The notes: generated from the letters alone by a model not told the origin. A DNA stretch of 64,000 nt from Streptomyces griseiscabiei (GCF_020010925.1 NZ_JAGJBZ010000001.1:1488001-1552000); one strand, 5' to 3'. Shown: positions 32,398 to 40,945, numbered from the stretch's first letter. Numbers and translations: made by a program.

Positions 32398-33120
32398 TCA
32401 CGCCGTCCCGGCGGCGGCCGTACGGCACTCCGGGTGGCCCCAGCCCTGGTCGTTCTTGGCGATCGGCTCACCGGCGGCGTAGGGGCGTCCGCACAGGCAG
32501 CGGCCGGGGAACTTCGCCTTGATGGTGCGCGACGAGGACGACGACGCGGAGGACGACCCGTTCCGGGCGCCGGTACGGCCCGGCTTCGCGGACTTCTTCG
32601 CCGCGCTCCACCGGGACGGGACCGGGTCGGGGGCGGCCGGGGGTTCCGGGGAGCCCAGTCCGGTGCCGGCGGGTTCCTGGACGACGGCCGCCTGGCTGGC
32701 CGCGCGGTCGGCGAAGTCGTTCAGCCGGTCGCCGTCGACCTGGTGGGCGGGGACGTAGCGGAAGTCGACGGAGCGGCCGGCGAGCAACTCGTCGATCCGG
32801 ACGACCAGTTCCTGGTTGGCGACCGGCTTGCCGGCGGCCGTGCGCCAGCCGTTGCGCTTCCAGCCGGGCAGCCAGGTGGTGACCGCCTTCATCGCGTACT
32901 GGGAGTCCATCCGGATCTCGATCGGGACGGCCGGGTCGGTCGCCGCCAGCAGCCGCTCCAGCGCGGTCAGTTCGGCGATGTTGTTGGTGGCCCTGCCCAG
33001 CGGGCCGGCCTCCCAGCGCGAGGGGATCTCGTCGTTCTCGGCGACCACCCAGGCCCAGCCCGCTGGTCCGGGGTTTCCCTTGGAGGCTCCGTCACAGGCG
33101 GCCACAACACGTTCCGACAT
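32398..33120 (-). CDS. RNase HI with C-terminal linker and zinc-like tail
   Basis: 240 residues from ATG 33120. The RNase H domain (about 1-145) degrades RNA in RNA-DNA hybrids; catalytic acids are in ACDGASKGNPGPAGWAW, NNIAELTALE, RMDSQYAMKAV and AHQVDGDRLNDFAD. It is followed by a Ser/Pro/Lys linker and a short C-terminal module with FPGRCLCGRPYAAGEPI and GHPECR, whose Cys/His spacing suggests a small zinc-binding or nucleic-acid-binding element not found in classical RNase HI. Confidence 0.9.
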   Translation of the reverse strand: MSERVVAACDGASKGNPGPAGWAWVVAENDEIPSRWEAGPLGRATNNIAELTALERLLAATDPAVPIEIRMDSQYAMKAVTTWLPGWKRNGWRTAAGKPVANQELVVRIDELLAGRSVDFRYVPAHQVDGDRLNDFADRAASQAAVVQEPAGTGLGSPEPPAAPDPVPSRWSAAKKSAKPGRTGARNGSSSASSSSSRTIKAKFPGRCLCGRPYAAGEPIAKNDQGWGHPECRTAAAGTA

Positions 33121-33142
33121 GCGCCCGATCATGCCATGCGCG

Positions 33143-33175
33143 GGGGTGTGGGACCGTCCACGGGTCCCACACCCC
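33143..33175 (-). terminator. Terminator between the VOC and RNase HI genes
   Basis: Perfect 13-base arms GGGGTGTGGGACC (33143-33155) and GGTCCCACACCCC (33163-33175) with a seven-base loop. It follows the VOC stop on the minus strand and separates it from the RNase HI gene. Confidence 0.65.
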
Positions 33176-33194
33176 GGCGTACGGCGGGGTCCGG

Positions 33195-34001
33195 TCAGAC
33201 GTCCTTGAGCTCCGGCATCTCGCCCTGGGTTCTTGTGACGTCGATGACCGAGAACGACGCGCCCTGCGGGTCGCTGAGGGCGGCGAAGCGGCCGAAGGGG
33301 GTGTCCATCGGGCCGAAGCGCAGGACGCCGCCGCCCTTGGTGGCCCTCGCGACCGCGTCGTCGCAGTCGGGCACGGTGAAGTACACGTTGATGTACGAGG
33401 GCACCTCGGGCGGGAAGTCCTCCGCGGTCATCTTCATCCGGCCGAGGAGCGGGTCCTGCCCCAGGTCGAACACCCGGAAGTCCATCTGGGGACTGTGGGG
33501 GTCGTCCATCTGCTTGGCCCGGAACGGGAAGACGGCAGGGAAGAACGCGTCCGACTTCTCGGGCTCGCGGGTGAAGACCTCGGCCCAGACGTACGCGCCG
33601 GGCACGCCCATGGTCTCGAAGCCCTCGTGGACACCGGCCTGCCAGACACCGAAGACGACGCCGTCCGGCGAGCGGGCCAGCAGCATGGAGCCGAACTCGC
33701 CGACCTGCATCGGCTCCATCAGCACCTCGCCGCCGTTGTCCCGGATCTTCGCGGCGGTGGCGTTCACGTCGGGCGAGGCGAAGTACAGACACCAGGCCGG
33801 CTGACCCTCCTGTCCGGGCATCGGCGGGACGACCGCGGCCACCGCCTTGCCGTCCGCGTACGCCTGGGTGTAATTGCCGTACTCGGTGGACGACCCGCCG
33901 AACGTCCAGCCCAGGACGTCACCGTAGAAACTCTTCGCCCCCTCGATGTCGCCGAACATCGCGTCGGCCCAGCAGGGCGTGCCCTCGGGACGTGCGGCCA
34001 T
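33195..34001 (-). CDS. Two-domain VOC (glyoxalase/bleomycin-resistance-like) protein
   Basis: 268 residues from ATG 34001 (GAGGAG about ten bases upstream). Two VOC domains in tandem: PCWADAMFGDIEGAKSFYGDVLGWTF to SPDGVVFGVWQAG, then YVWAEVFTREPEKSDAFFPAVFPF to LSDPQGASFSVIDV. The family includes glyoxalases, dioxygenases and antibiotic-binding proteins. Metal ligands are incomplete in both halves, so it may be a binding protein rather than an enzyme. Confidence 0.85.
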   Translation of the reverse strand: MAARPEGTPCWADAMFGDIEGAKSFYGDVLGWTFGGSSTEYGNYTQAYADGKAVAAVVPPMPGQEGQPAWCLYFASPDVNATAAKIRDNGGEVLMEPMQVGEFGSMLLARSPDGVVFGVWQAGVHEGFETMGVPGAYVWAEVFTREPEKSDAFFPAVFPFRAKQMDDPHSPQMDFRVFDLGQDPLLGRMKMTAEDFPPEVPSYINVYFTVPDCDDAVARATKGGGVLRFGPMDTPFGRFAALSDPQGASFSVIDVTRTQGEMPELKDV

Positions 34002-34197
34002 GGCTGCCACTCTCCTCGGTTCGACCGGTGGTTTCCCCGGCTCTCACGCTAGCCAGGACCTCTCCGGGCCGCGCGCCGAACGGGACGGACCGCGTGAAAC
34101 CGGCACGGGATCCAGGGGACGGGACCACGACTGTGCGTCGTCTGATAATTTCAGCGGCGCTCGCACTCCCGTTCGCCTCTACTCGTGAGGTGCCACC

Positions 34198-34620
34198 ATG
34201 TCCGGCCGGCCGTTCAGACGTACGGCGCTGCCGTGCGTCCGGGGCCGGTCCGCGCGCCTGTCGCTGGTGGTCTCCCTGGCCCTCGCGACGTTCCTGTTGT
34301 TCTGCGCGGGTTCACCGCCCGACGAGGCTCCGGCGCCGCGCCCGCATTCGGTGTCGGCGGACCTCCCGGCGGAACGGCCGGACGGTGTGCGGGCGAGTCA
34401 GGTGGAGCGCGACCCCTGTGACCACGGTCCCGACGGGCACGACTGTCACGCCCCCGACCCGGCCGCGGTGCTGGGCCAGGTGCCGCTGCCCGGCGCCGAT
34501 CACACCGCCGCGCCCTGGCAGCCCGCGACCGAACCGGCCCCCGTCGCGGCCGACGGCTCCCGGGAACCGGGGAGGGCCCGTCCTCCCGATCTCCACGAAC
34601 TGCAGTTGCTCCGCGTCTAG
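34198..34620 (+). CDS. Hypothetical exported protein
   Basis: 140 residues. A basic N-terminus, one hydrophobic helix (LSLVVSLALATFLLFCAG) that is a signal anchor or signal peptide, then a Pro/Asp-rich region with a Cys/His cluster CDHGPDGHDCHAPD that could bind metal. Not recognised as a family. It lies 111 bases before the DUF3105 gene and may be co-transcribed with it. Confidence 0.6.
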   Translation: MSGRPFRRTALPCVRGRSARLSLVVSLALATFLLFCAGSPPDEAPAPRPHSVSADLPAERPDGVRASQVERDPCDHGPDGHDCHAPDPAAVLGQVPLPGADHTAAPWQPATEPAPVAADGSREPGRARPPDLHELQLLRV

Positions 34621-34731
34621 GCCGGCCCGGCCCGTACGGCAGAACACCCGTACGACGGGCCCATCGACGACTCGCATTTCCAGGACCGCCGTGCCCGTGC
34701 GGACACGGCAGGGAGCAGAAGGACGATCCCC

Positions 34732-35409
34732 ATGGCTTCATCCAAGTCGAAGGCCAACAACAGCGGACCGAAGGGCAAGAACACCAGCCCCAAGGCCCGG
34801 GAGGCGGCGCGGCGGGCCCGCGTCGAGGAGATACGCAAGGCCGAGCAGGCACGGGAGCGGCGGATGCGGCTGCTCACGCTCGGCGTCACCGGTGTGATCC
34901 TCGCCGGGCTGGTGGGCGGCGGCTGGTACCTGGTCGACGCCGCCCAGGAGAAGGAGGAGGCGAAGGCGGCCCCGGTCGACGGGGTGAAGAGCTGGTCGAA
35001 GCTCACCCAGAACCATGTCACCGAGGCGGTCACCTACAAGATGAGCCCGCCCGTCGGCGGCGACCACAACCAGGTGTGGGTCAACTGCGACAAGCAGGTG
35101 TACACCAAGGCCGTGCCGAACGAGAACGCGGTGCACGCGCTGGAGCACGGCGCGGTCTGGATCACGTACAACGACAAGGCGGCGAAGGGCGACGTCACGT
35201 CGCTGACCGACCTCGTGAACAAGACGACGTACACCTTCATGAGCCCCTACGAGGACCAGTCCTCGCCCATCGTGCTGAGTGCCTGGGAGCACCAGCTGAA
35301 GGTGGACAAGGCGTCCGACCCGCGGGTGCGGAAGTTCCTCGACAAGTACGTCCAGGGCGAGCAGACGCCGGAGCCGGGGGCCGCGTGCTCCGGCGGTATG
35401 ACCCCGTGA
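34732..35409 (+). CDS. DUF3105 membrane-anchored protein
   Basis: 225 residues. A lysine/arginine-rich cytoplasmic head (SKSKANNSGPKGKN), then one membrane helix (LLTLGVTGVILAGLVGGGWYLV), and an extracytoplasmic DUF3105 domain with MSPPVGGDHNQVWVNCDKQVYTK and VHALEHGAVWITYN. Conserved His residues suggest a metal or ligand site. In many actinobacteria a DUF305 gene follows; here a GDSL lipoprotein gene does. Function unknown. Confidence 0.85.
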   Translation: MASSKSKANNSGPKGKNTSPKAREAARRARVEEIRKAEQARERRMRLLTLGVTGVILAGLVGGGWYLVDAAQEKEEAKAAPVDGVKSWSKLTQNHVTEAVTYKMSPPVGGDHNQVWVNCDKQVYTKAVPNENAVHALEHGAVWITYNDKAAKGDVTSLTDLVNKTTYTFMSPYEDQSSPIVLSAWEHQLKVDKASDPRVRKFLDKYVQGEQTPEPGAACSGGMTP

Positions 35410-35540
35410 GCTGAGCGGGTGGGGCGTCCGGTCGTTTCCGTTCCGGGCGCCCTGGGTCGTGGCCGACACGGGTCTTCCGCCCCGCTCCGGGCTGTGCTTG
35501 CCTGGGGAACCGTTTCGATGGCCGGGGCGGGGGTCTCCGT

Positions 35541-36470
35541 ATGCGCAAGCCGTGGATCGTGGGAGTGGCGGGGGCGGTGCTCGCCGCGCTGCTGCTCGGG
35601 GCGTGCGGGGATCCGGCGTCCGCGCCGGAGGAGGCCCCGCCGTCCGCCGCGGCACCGGAACCGTCGTCGACCACACGGCAGCGGGCCGCCACGGCGCCGC
35701 CGGCGGAGAAGTCCGGCCAGGAGAGGCCCGCGCCCGGGGTGCTCTACCTCGGGGACTCGCTGGCCACGGAGAACCAGAAGGTGCTGGGCACGTTCCTGGA
35801 GGACTCCCTGGACGCCCGCTACACGAGCGTCCCGTACTCGGGCACCACCCTGTGCGACTACCTGGAGGGCACCGCCGACCGCTCGCTGGTCCCGCCGCAG
35901 GACAAGGCCGCCGCGCTGGTGCGGCGGCTGAGCCCGGACTATGTGGTCCTGCAGTTCTGGGGCAACGCCTGGGACTACACGCCCTGCATGGACGGCGTCA
36001 CCTACGGCACGGCCCGCGCCGAGTACCTCCGGCGGTACTCGGCCGCCGCCGAGCGGCTCACCGAGCAGATCGCGGACGCCGGTGGCACGCACCGGCCGAC
36101 GATCGTGTGGGTGCTGCAGGGCCCGGACCCGCTCGCACCGGACCGGATCCGCCGGGTGAACGCCCTGTACGCGAAGCAGGCCGACGCCTCCGGTGACCTG
36201 GTCGCCGACGCGGGCAGGGCCGTGAGCCCGGCCGGCGACCGCTACACCTGGGCCCAGTACCTGCCGTGCACCGCGTACGAGCGCGAGCACGACGGCTACT
36301 GCACCCAGCCCGGCCGGTCCCGCACCGCCCTCCACCACGACGAGGACCTGCTGCACTTCTGTCTGGCCCCGACGACGTCCAAGCCGCGTCCGTGCCCGGT
36401 CCCGTCCCCCGGGATCACCCGGATGGCCCGGGAGATCACCCGGGCCATCACCGAGGCGGACGGCGCCTAG
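35541..36470 (+). CDS. SGNH/GDSL-type lipoprotein hydrolase
   Basis: 309 residues. Lipoprotein signal with lipobox LLLGACGD (Cys anchored in the membrane). SGNH blocks: VLYLGDSLATEN (catalytic Ser), SYSGTT-like oxyanion Gly, VVLQFWGNAWDYTPC (Asn), and DEDLLHFC (Asp-x-x-His). It likely cleaves an ester or acetyl group in the cell wall or an exopolysaccharide. Start ATG 35541. Confidence 0.85.
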   Translation: MRKPWIVGVAGAVLAALLLGACGDPASAPEEAPPSAAAPEPSSTTRQRAATAPPAEKSGQERPAPGVLYLGDSLATENQKVLGTFLEDSLDARYTSVPYSGTTLCDYLEGTADRSLVPPQDKAAALVRRLSPDYVVLQFWGNAWDYTPCMDGVTYGTARAEYLRRYSAAAERLTEQIADAGGTHRPTIVWVLQGPDPLAPDRIRRVNALYAKQADASGDLVADAGRAVSPAGDRYTWAQYLPCTAYEREHDGYCTQPGRSRTALHHDEDLLHFCLAPTTSKPRPCPVPSPGITRMAREITRAITEADGA

Positions 36471-36499
36471 GGTGTGCGCGTTCGCGGGCGACAGCGGGC

Positions 36500-36566
36500 C
36501 GAAAGGGCCGCAGGCCCTCAAGGGGCGCGGGGAACTGCGCGAGAAGCCCCACCGGCCCGCAGACGA
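36500..36566. repeat. Streptomyces intergenic palindromic repeat
   Basis: The stretch AGGGGCGCGGGGAACTGCGC (from 36521) with the partner GCCCC at 36546-36550 matches a dispersed element I recognise from intergenic regions of many Streptomyces genomes. It can fold with outer stem GGGGC/GCCCC and inner GCGC/GCGC; a second small hairpin GGGCC...GGCCC precedes it. It lies between convergent genes and probably acts as a terminator. Confidence 0.6.
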
Positions 36567-36602
36567 ATCAGCCGCGGACGACATGCACCGCCGCGCTCCT
36601 GT

Positions 36603-37625
36603 CTAGACGCGCTGCGTCGTGGGCTCGTCGTCCCCCGTGTCCACCGCCGCCTCGGGCGAGGCCACGGCCGCCGCTTCCGCCTCCTGCTGCCTCTTGGACG
36701 CCCACAGGCTCGTCACGGTCGTGACGGCGAGGACCAGGACGATGAAGCCCAGCGAGACGGGGATGGAGATCTCCGGGACGTGGACGCCGGACTCGTGCAG
36801 GGCGTGCAGCACCAGCTTGACGCCGATGAAGCCGAGGATGATCGACAGGCCGTAGGAGAGGTGGACGAGCTTCTTCAGCAGGCCGCCGATGAGGAAGTAC
36901 AGCTGGCGCAGGCCCATCAGGGCGAAGGCGTTGGCGGTGAAGACGATGTACGGGTCCTGGGTGAGGCCGTAGATCGCGGGGATGGAGTCGAGGGCGAAGA
37001 GGACGTCGGTGGAGCCGATCGCGAGCATCACGACCAGCATCGGCGTCATGACGCGCTTGCCGTTCTCCTCGATCCACAGCTTGGTGCCGTGGTACCGGTC
37101 GGCCACTCCGAATCGTTTCTCCACGGCCTTGAGGAGCTTGTTCTCCTCGTACTCCTCCTCGTGGCTCCCCTTGCGGGCGTCCTCGACGAGCTTCCAGGCG
37201 GTGTAGATCAGGAACGCGCCGAAGATGTAGAAGACCCAGGAGAAGGTGGAGATGATCGCCGCGCCGGCCGCGATGAAGATCGCCCGGAGCACCAGGGCCA
37301 TCAGCACACCGACCATCAGCACCCGTTGCTGGTACTGCGAGGGCACCGAGAACTTCGCCATGATCAGCACGAAGACGAAGAGGTTGTCGACGCTCAGGGA
37401 CTTCTCGGTGATGAAGCCCGCGAAGAACTCTCCCGCGGGCTTGCCCCCGCCGACGGCCAGCAGGACCAGGCCGAACGCGATCGCCAGGGCGACCCAGACG
37501 GCGGACCAGATCCCGGCCTCCTTGATCGACACGTCGTGGGGTTTTCGCCCGATGAAGAAGTCGACCCCCACCAGCACGCACAGGGCGACGACGGTGAGCA
37601 GCCAGGTGGTCAGGGTGACGTTCAA
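36603..37625 (-). CDS. TerC-family integral membrane protein
   Basis: 340 residues from TTG 37625, chosen because GGAGG lies four bases upstream and the next candidate, 11 codons further up, lacks such a site. Nine or so membrane helices with acidic motifs GVDFFIG, EKSLSVDNLFVFVLIM and GSTDVLFALDSIPAIYG, all hallmarks of TerC/Alx proteins. These export manganese or other divalent ions, often loading secreted metalloproteins. A cytoplasmic loop has EEEYEENKLLKAVEKRF. Preceded by its own promoter region and a terminator. Confidence 0.92.
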   Translation of the reverse strand: MNVTLTTWLLTVVALCVLVGVDFFIGRKPHDVSIKEAGIWSAVWVALAIAFGLVLLAVGGGKPAGEFFAGFITEKSLSVDNLFVFVLIMAKFSVPSQYQQRVLMVGVLMALVLRAIFIAAGAAIISTFSWVFYIFGAFLIYTAWKLVEDARKGSHEEEYEENKLLKAVEKRFGVADRYHGTKLWIEENGKRVMTPMLVVMLAIGSTDVLFALDSIPAIYGLTQDPYIVFTANAFALMGLRQLYFLIGGLLKKLVHLSYGLSIILGFIGVKLVLHALHESGVHVPEISIPVSLGFIVLVLAVTTVTSLWASKRQQEAEAAAVASPEAAVDTGDDEPTTQRV

Positions 37626-37684
37626 GGTTCCTCCGGGTAACAGCTGGTGCACAGGCAAGCCTCACCGGCGCCCTTTGCATCCGC

Positions 37685-37699
37685 TACCCGAATTGGGTA
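37685..37699. promoter_or_regulatory. TACCC-GAATT-GGGTA inverted repeat in the terC leader
   Basis: Perfect five-base arms 60-74 bases upstream of the terC start, in an A/T-rich stretch. Downstream on the minus strand the leader can also form a bulged GGTGAGGC...GCCTGTGCACC hairpin. Either could be a metal-responsive control site; the yybP-ykoY manganese riboswitch consensus is not present. Confidence 0.4.
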
Positions 37700-37723
37700 A
37701 AGAATGACCGAATTTATCGTGTG

Positions 37724-37766
37724 CACCCTGGTGGAGGCCCTGTCACGGTAGCCGCCCACCAGGGTG
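37724..37766 (-). terminator. Terminator after the PhnB-like gene
   Basis: Perfect 11-base arms CACCCTGGTGG (37724-37734) and CCACCAGGGTG (37756-37766). It lies 30 bases past the stop of the minus-strand VOC gene, isolating it from terC. Confidence 0.6.
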
Positions 37767-37795
37767 AGAAGGATTGCGCGGACGTCTGATCCCGG

Positions 37796-38275
37796 CTACT
37801 CCCCCGCGTACGCCTTCCGCAGGGCGGCCAGGTCGAACTTGCCCATCGCCATGAACGCCGCGGTCGCGCGGGCCACCTTCTGCGGGTCGGGGTCGCTGAT
37901 CATGTCGGTGAGTTCGGCGGGCACGACCTGCCAGGACACTCCGAACCGGTCCTTGAGCCAGCCGCAGGGGCCGGGCTCGCCGCCCTCGGTGAGGCTGTTC
38001 CAGTAGTAGTCGATCTCGTCCTGGTCGGCGCAGAGGATCTGGAAGGAGACGGCCTCGGTGAACTTGAACATCGGGCCGCCGTTCAGCGCCACGAACCGCT
38101 GGCCGTTGGCCACGAAGTCCACGGTGAGCACGGAACCGGCCGGCTGGGGCGCGCCCTCGCCGTAGTGGGTGACCCGGCCGAGCCGGGAGTCCTTGAAGAC
38201 CGAGACGTAGTGGGCCGCCGCCTCCTCGGCCCGGCCGTCGAACCACAGGCAGATGGTGAATCCGTCGCTGGACAT
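37796..38275 (-). CDS. VOC-family PhnB-like protein
   Basis: 159 residues, ATG 38275 with GAGGAGG upstream. [28 protein letters not shown] and [20 protein letters not shown] place it with the PhnB/3-demethylubiquinone-methyltransferase-like VOC group; [30 protein letters not shown] is the family signature. The function of these proteins is generally unknown; several may bind small molecules. It is divergent from clpP3 with 259 bases between. Confidence 0.88.
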   Translation of the reverse strand: MSSDGFTICLWFDGRAEEAAAHYVSVFKDSRLGRVTHYGEGAPQPAGSVLTVDFVANGQRFVALNGGPMFKFTEAVSFQILCADQDEIDYYWNSLTEGGEPGPCGWLKDRFGVSWQVVPAELTDMISDPDPQKVARATAAFMAMGKFDLAALRKAYAGE

Positions 38276-38432
38276 GGGTGCCTCCTCGGCGGGGGCTGCG
38301 GTCGCCCCTGGGGTGGTGTCGTCGTCCGTGTAGACCGACCCTGTTCCAAGAACTCATCGGTGGCGCGGACATCCGGTGCGGCGGACGGGGGACGGGCTGC
38401 TGCGGGCGGCCCCGCGCTCTGCTGTCGGCGAA

Positions 38433-38447
38433 TCTGCCATGGGCAGA
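38433..38447 (+). promoter_or_regulatory. PopR operator TCTGCC-ATG-GGCAGA
   Basis: Perfect match to the PopR-binding motif TCTGCC-N3-GGCAGA known for the clpP3-clpP4 operon of S. lividans. It lies 88 bases before the clpP3 start, and the popR gene follows the operon. Confidence 0.85.
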
Positions 38448-38534
38448 GAAATGCCTGGTGGGGGCCGGTTCGCGGGGAGGGTGGAGTCAGCGGCCCTCGC
38501 GGTCGTTTGCGTCCACCGTCCTTGAGGAGGAACC

Positions 38535-39191
38535 GTGACTCCACCGTTCACCGGCCGGGCCCCGGCGCTCGCGCCGCGCGCCGGGGAGGGCGACACCCCG
38601 CCGTCCCGCTTCGACGACCAACTCGCCGCGCAGCTGCTCGCCCAGCGGATCGTCCTCCTCGGCACCCAGGTCGACGAGGTCTCCGCGAACCGGGTCTGCG
38701 CCCAGTTGCTGGTGCTGTCGGCGGAGGACCCCCGCACCGACATCAGCCTCTACATCAACAGCCCCGGTGGCTCGGTCACGGCCGGGCTCGCCATCTACGA
38801 CACGATGCGGCTCATCCCGAACGACGTCTCCACGCTGGCGATGGGCTTCGCGGCGAGCATGGGCCAGTTCCTGCTGAGCGTGGGCACGCACGGCAAGCGG
38901 TTCGCGCTGCCCAACGCGCGGATCATGATGCACCAGCCGTCGGCGGGGATCGGCGGCACCACCGCCGACATCGAGATCCAGGCGGAGAACCTGGACTTCA
39001 CCAAGCGGGCCATCGAGCGGATCACCGCGGAGCACACCGGCCAGAGCGAGGAGACGATCTCCCGCGACGGCGACCGCGACCGCTGGTTCACGGCCGGACA
39101 GGCCAAGGAGTACGGGATGGTCGACCGGGTCGTCGAGTCGCTCGACGACGTACGGCCTGCCTCCTCGCGTCGACGGATGGGACTGCAGTGA
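38535..39191 (+). CDS. clpP3: ATP-dependent Clp protease proteolytic subunit ClpP3
   Basis: 218 residues from GTG 38535 (GAGGAGG four bases upstream). Peptidase S14 with the full triad: Ser in [12 protein letters not shown], His in [10 protein letters not shown], Asp in [33 protein letters not shown] is the substrate-binding strand. In Streptomyces the second clpP operon (clpP3-clpP4) is normally silent and is induced by PopR when ClpP1/P2 fail. Coupled with clpP4 by TGATG. Confidence 0.92.
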   Translation: MTPPFTGRAPALAPRAGEGDTPPSRFDDQLAAQLLAQRIVLLGTQVDEVSANRVCAQLLVLSAEDPRTDISLYINSPGGSVTAGLAIYDTMRLIPNDVSTLAMGFAASMGQFLLSVGTHGKRFALPNARIMMHQPSAGIGGTTADIEIQAENLDFTKRAIERITAEHTGQSEETISRDGDRDRWFTAGQAKEYGMVDRVVESLDDVRPASSRRRMGLQ

Positions 39192-39793
39192 TGGGGACCT
39201 ACACGATTCCGAACGTGGTCGAGCGGACCGCGCAGGGCGAGCGGTCGTACGACGTGTTCAGCCGTCTGCTGTCCGAGCGGATCATCTTCCTCGGCACGGA
39301 GATCGACGACGGGGTGGCCAACGTCGTCATCGCGCAGCTGCTGCATCTGGAGGCGGCGGTGCCGGACCGGGAGATCTCGGTGTACATCAACTCGCCCGGA
39401 GGATCGTTCACTTCGCTGATGGCGATCTACGACACGATGACGTTCGTCCGGGCGCCGATCTCCACGCTGTGCGTGGGGCAGGCCGCGTCGACGGCGGCGG
39501 TGCTGCTGGCGGGCGGGGACCCGGGGCGGCGGTTCGTGCTGGAGCACGCGCGGGTGCTGCTGGGGCAGCCGGCGAGCGGGGGCCGTCAGGGGACGGTGTC
39601 CGATCTCGCGCTCCAGGCCAAGGAGATGGTGCGGATCCGGGCGCAGGTGGAGGGCGTGCTCGCCCGGCACACCGGGCGCGAGGTGCGGGAGCTGCGCGCC
39701 GACATGGACCGGGACAAGGTGTTCACGGCGGAGGAGGCGGTGGCGTACGGGCTGGCGGACGAGGTGTTGAGCCGGCGGCTGGTGGGGGTCTGA
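39191..39793 (+). CDS. clpP4: ClpP4 subunit lacking the catalytic histidine
   Basis: 200 residues, ATG 39191 overlapping the clpP3 stop. S14 fold with IYINSPGG-like strand ([20 protein letters not shown]), Ser in [13 protein letters not shown] and Asp in [16 protein letters not shown]. Where ClpP has the M-x-H-Q-P histidine, this protein reads [10 protein letters not shown], so the triad histidine is Gly. It probably forms a mixed barrel with ClpP3 as a structural or substrate-selecting ring. The operon is under PopR control. Confidence 0.9.
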   Translation: MGTYTIPNVVERTAQGERSYDVFSRLLSERIIFLGTEIDDGVANVVIAQLLHLEAAVPDREISVYINSPGGSFTSLMAIYDTMTFVRAPISTLCVGQAASTAAVLLAGGDPGRRFVLEHARVLLGQPASGGRQGTVSDLALQAKEMVRIRAQVEGVLARHTGREVRELRADMDRDKVFTAEEAVAYGLADEVLSRRLVGV

Positions 39794-39806
39794 AGGCCGC
39801 GTCCCG

Positions 39807-40175
39807 TCAGGCCACGAGGCACAGGCCGTTGTAGGGGGCCTTGGGCGCGCTGCGGGCCAGTTCGGTCTGGGCCAGGGACAACAGGTCGCCCAGGCCCAGG
39901 CCCAGGGCCTGCGCGGCTGCCGCCAGCACCTCCGAGGAGGCTTCCTTGCGCCCCCGTTCCACCTCGGAGAGGTACGGCATCGAGATGCGGGCCTCGTCCG
40001 CGACGTCCTTCAGGGTCCGTTCCTGGGCCAGGCGTTCGCGGCGGAGCACATCACCGACGAGGTCGCGCCACAGTGGCTCCTTGGCGGGCGGACCGGCCGG
40101 GCGGGGCGCCGCCGGACGGGCCGCCGCGGGGCGCAGGGGGATGACTCGGGCTTCGTTCGACGCGTGTCGGCTCAC
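39807..40175 (-). CDS. popR: PopR-type XRE activator of clpP3-clpP4
   Basis: 122 residues from ATG 40175. After a Pro/Ala-rich head, a ClgR/PopR-type helix-turn-helix: LRRERLAQERTLKDVADEARISMPYLSEVERGRKEASSEVL. PopR activates clpP3-clpP4 and is itself a Clp substrate recognised by its C-terminal residues; this one ends LCLVA, a hydrophobic-Ala tail consistent with such a degron though not the double Ala described. Convergent with clpP4. The perfect PopR box before clpP3 supports the name; ClgR is the alternative paralogue. Confidence 0.8.
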   Translation of the reverse strand: MSRHASNEARVIPLRPAAARPAAPRPAGPPAKEPLWRDLVGDVLRRERLAQERTLKDVADEARISMPYLSEVERGRKEASSEVLAAAAQALGLGLGDLLSLAQTELARSAPKAPYNGLCLVA

Positions 40176-40261
40176 TTCTTCAGCCTAGGAACTCCGGGCG
40201 GGAGGGGAAGAGGGCGGCGTTGCGCCCTCAGGGGAATTCCTCGGGAACCCGGCTCCGGGGT

Positions 40262-40894
40262 TCACTGCCCGATGCGGCCGTCGAGGCGTTCGCGCAGGAG
40301 GTCGGCGTGGCCGTTGTGGCGGGCGTACTCCTCGATCAGATGGACCAGGACCTCGCGAAGCGCGATGGGTTCGTCGTCGTGGCGTCCGGTGACGGCGAGG
40401 TCCGGGGCGCCGGCCACGAAGCGTTCCGCGAAGGCGACCTCGGAGCGCCAGGTCCGCCAGGCGTCGGCGACGGCCTCGGGGTCGGCCACGGCGTCGTTGA
40501 AGTCGCCGTCGGGGTCGTCCCCCGCCCGGTAGTGGCGCGGGGCACGCTCGCCCGCCAACGCCTCGCGGAACCAGTACTGTTCCACGCCGGCCAGATGGCG
40601 TACGAGGCCGAGCAGGGACAGGTTCGACGGGGGCACCGAGCGGCGGGCCAGGGCCTCGGCGTCGAGGCCCGCGCACTTCAGCTCCAGGGTGAGGCGCTGG
40701 TTGCGGAGGTATCCGACGAGGGTGGCCCGCTCACCCTCGAAGCCCCCCTCGCCGCGCGGGTCCGCCTCGGGGCCGACGAAGCGGTCGCCCCAGCCGGGTC
40801 TCCGCTCCGGCAGGGGCGGTTCGCCGGGCCGTGCCTCCGAGCCGTCCCGCATGGCATCCGAGCCGTCCCGCATGGTCTCCAAGCTGTCACTCAT
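40262..40894 (-). CDS. DinB-family protein
   Basis: 210 residues from ATG 40894. Four-helix DinB/DUF664 fold: ATLVGYLRNQRLTLELKCAGLDAEALARR, LLGLVRHLAGVEQYWFREALAG, VLVHLIEEYARHNGHADLLRERLDG; the metal-binding histidines are in VRHLAG and the final YARHNGHAD. Many such proteins are mycothiol/bacillithiol-dependent transferases. The N-terminal 15 residues contain a doubled M-R/S-D-G-S-D/E-A unit encoded by a 21-base repeat; a later ATG could be the real start. Confidence 0.85.
   Translation of the reverse strand: MSDSLETMRDGSDAMRDGSEARPGEPPLPERRPGWGDRFVGPEADPRGEGGFEGERATLVGYLRNQRLTLELKCAGLDAEALARRSVPPSNLSLLGLVRHLAGVEQYWFREALAGERAPRHYRAGDDPDGDFNDAVADPEAVADAWRTWRSEVAFAERFVAGAPDLAVTGRHDDEPIALREVLVHLIEEYARHNGHADLLRERLDGRIGQ
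40836..40875. repeat. 21-base direct repeat at the DinB N-terminus
   Basis: TCCGAGCCGTCCCGCATGG occurs at 40836-40854 and again at 40857-40875. It duplicates a potential start codon context in frame. Confidence 0.7.
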
Positions 40895-40945
40895 GCGGAG
40901 GATCATGGGCCGTCGCCGCCCCGGTCCGCCACCGCATTCCGTTCG

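Noticed and set aside
37626..37723. yybP-ykoY manganese riboswitch before terC
   Set aside because: Expected for the family, but the conserved loop sequences are absent; only unassigned hairpins are visible.
38278..38538. Plus-strand ORF in the clpP3 upstream region
   Set aside because: It runs across the PopR box and has no domain; clpP3 starts with its own strong ribosome site.
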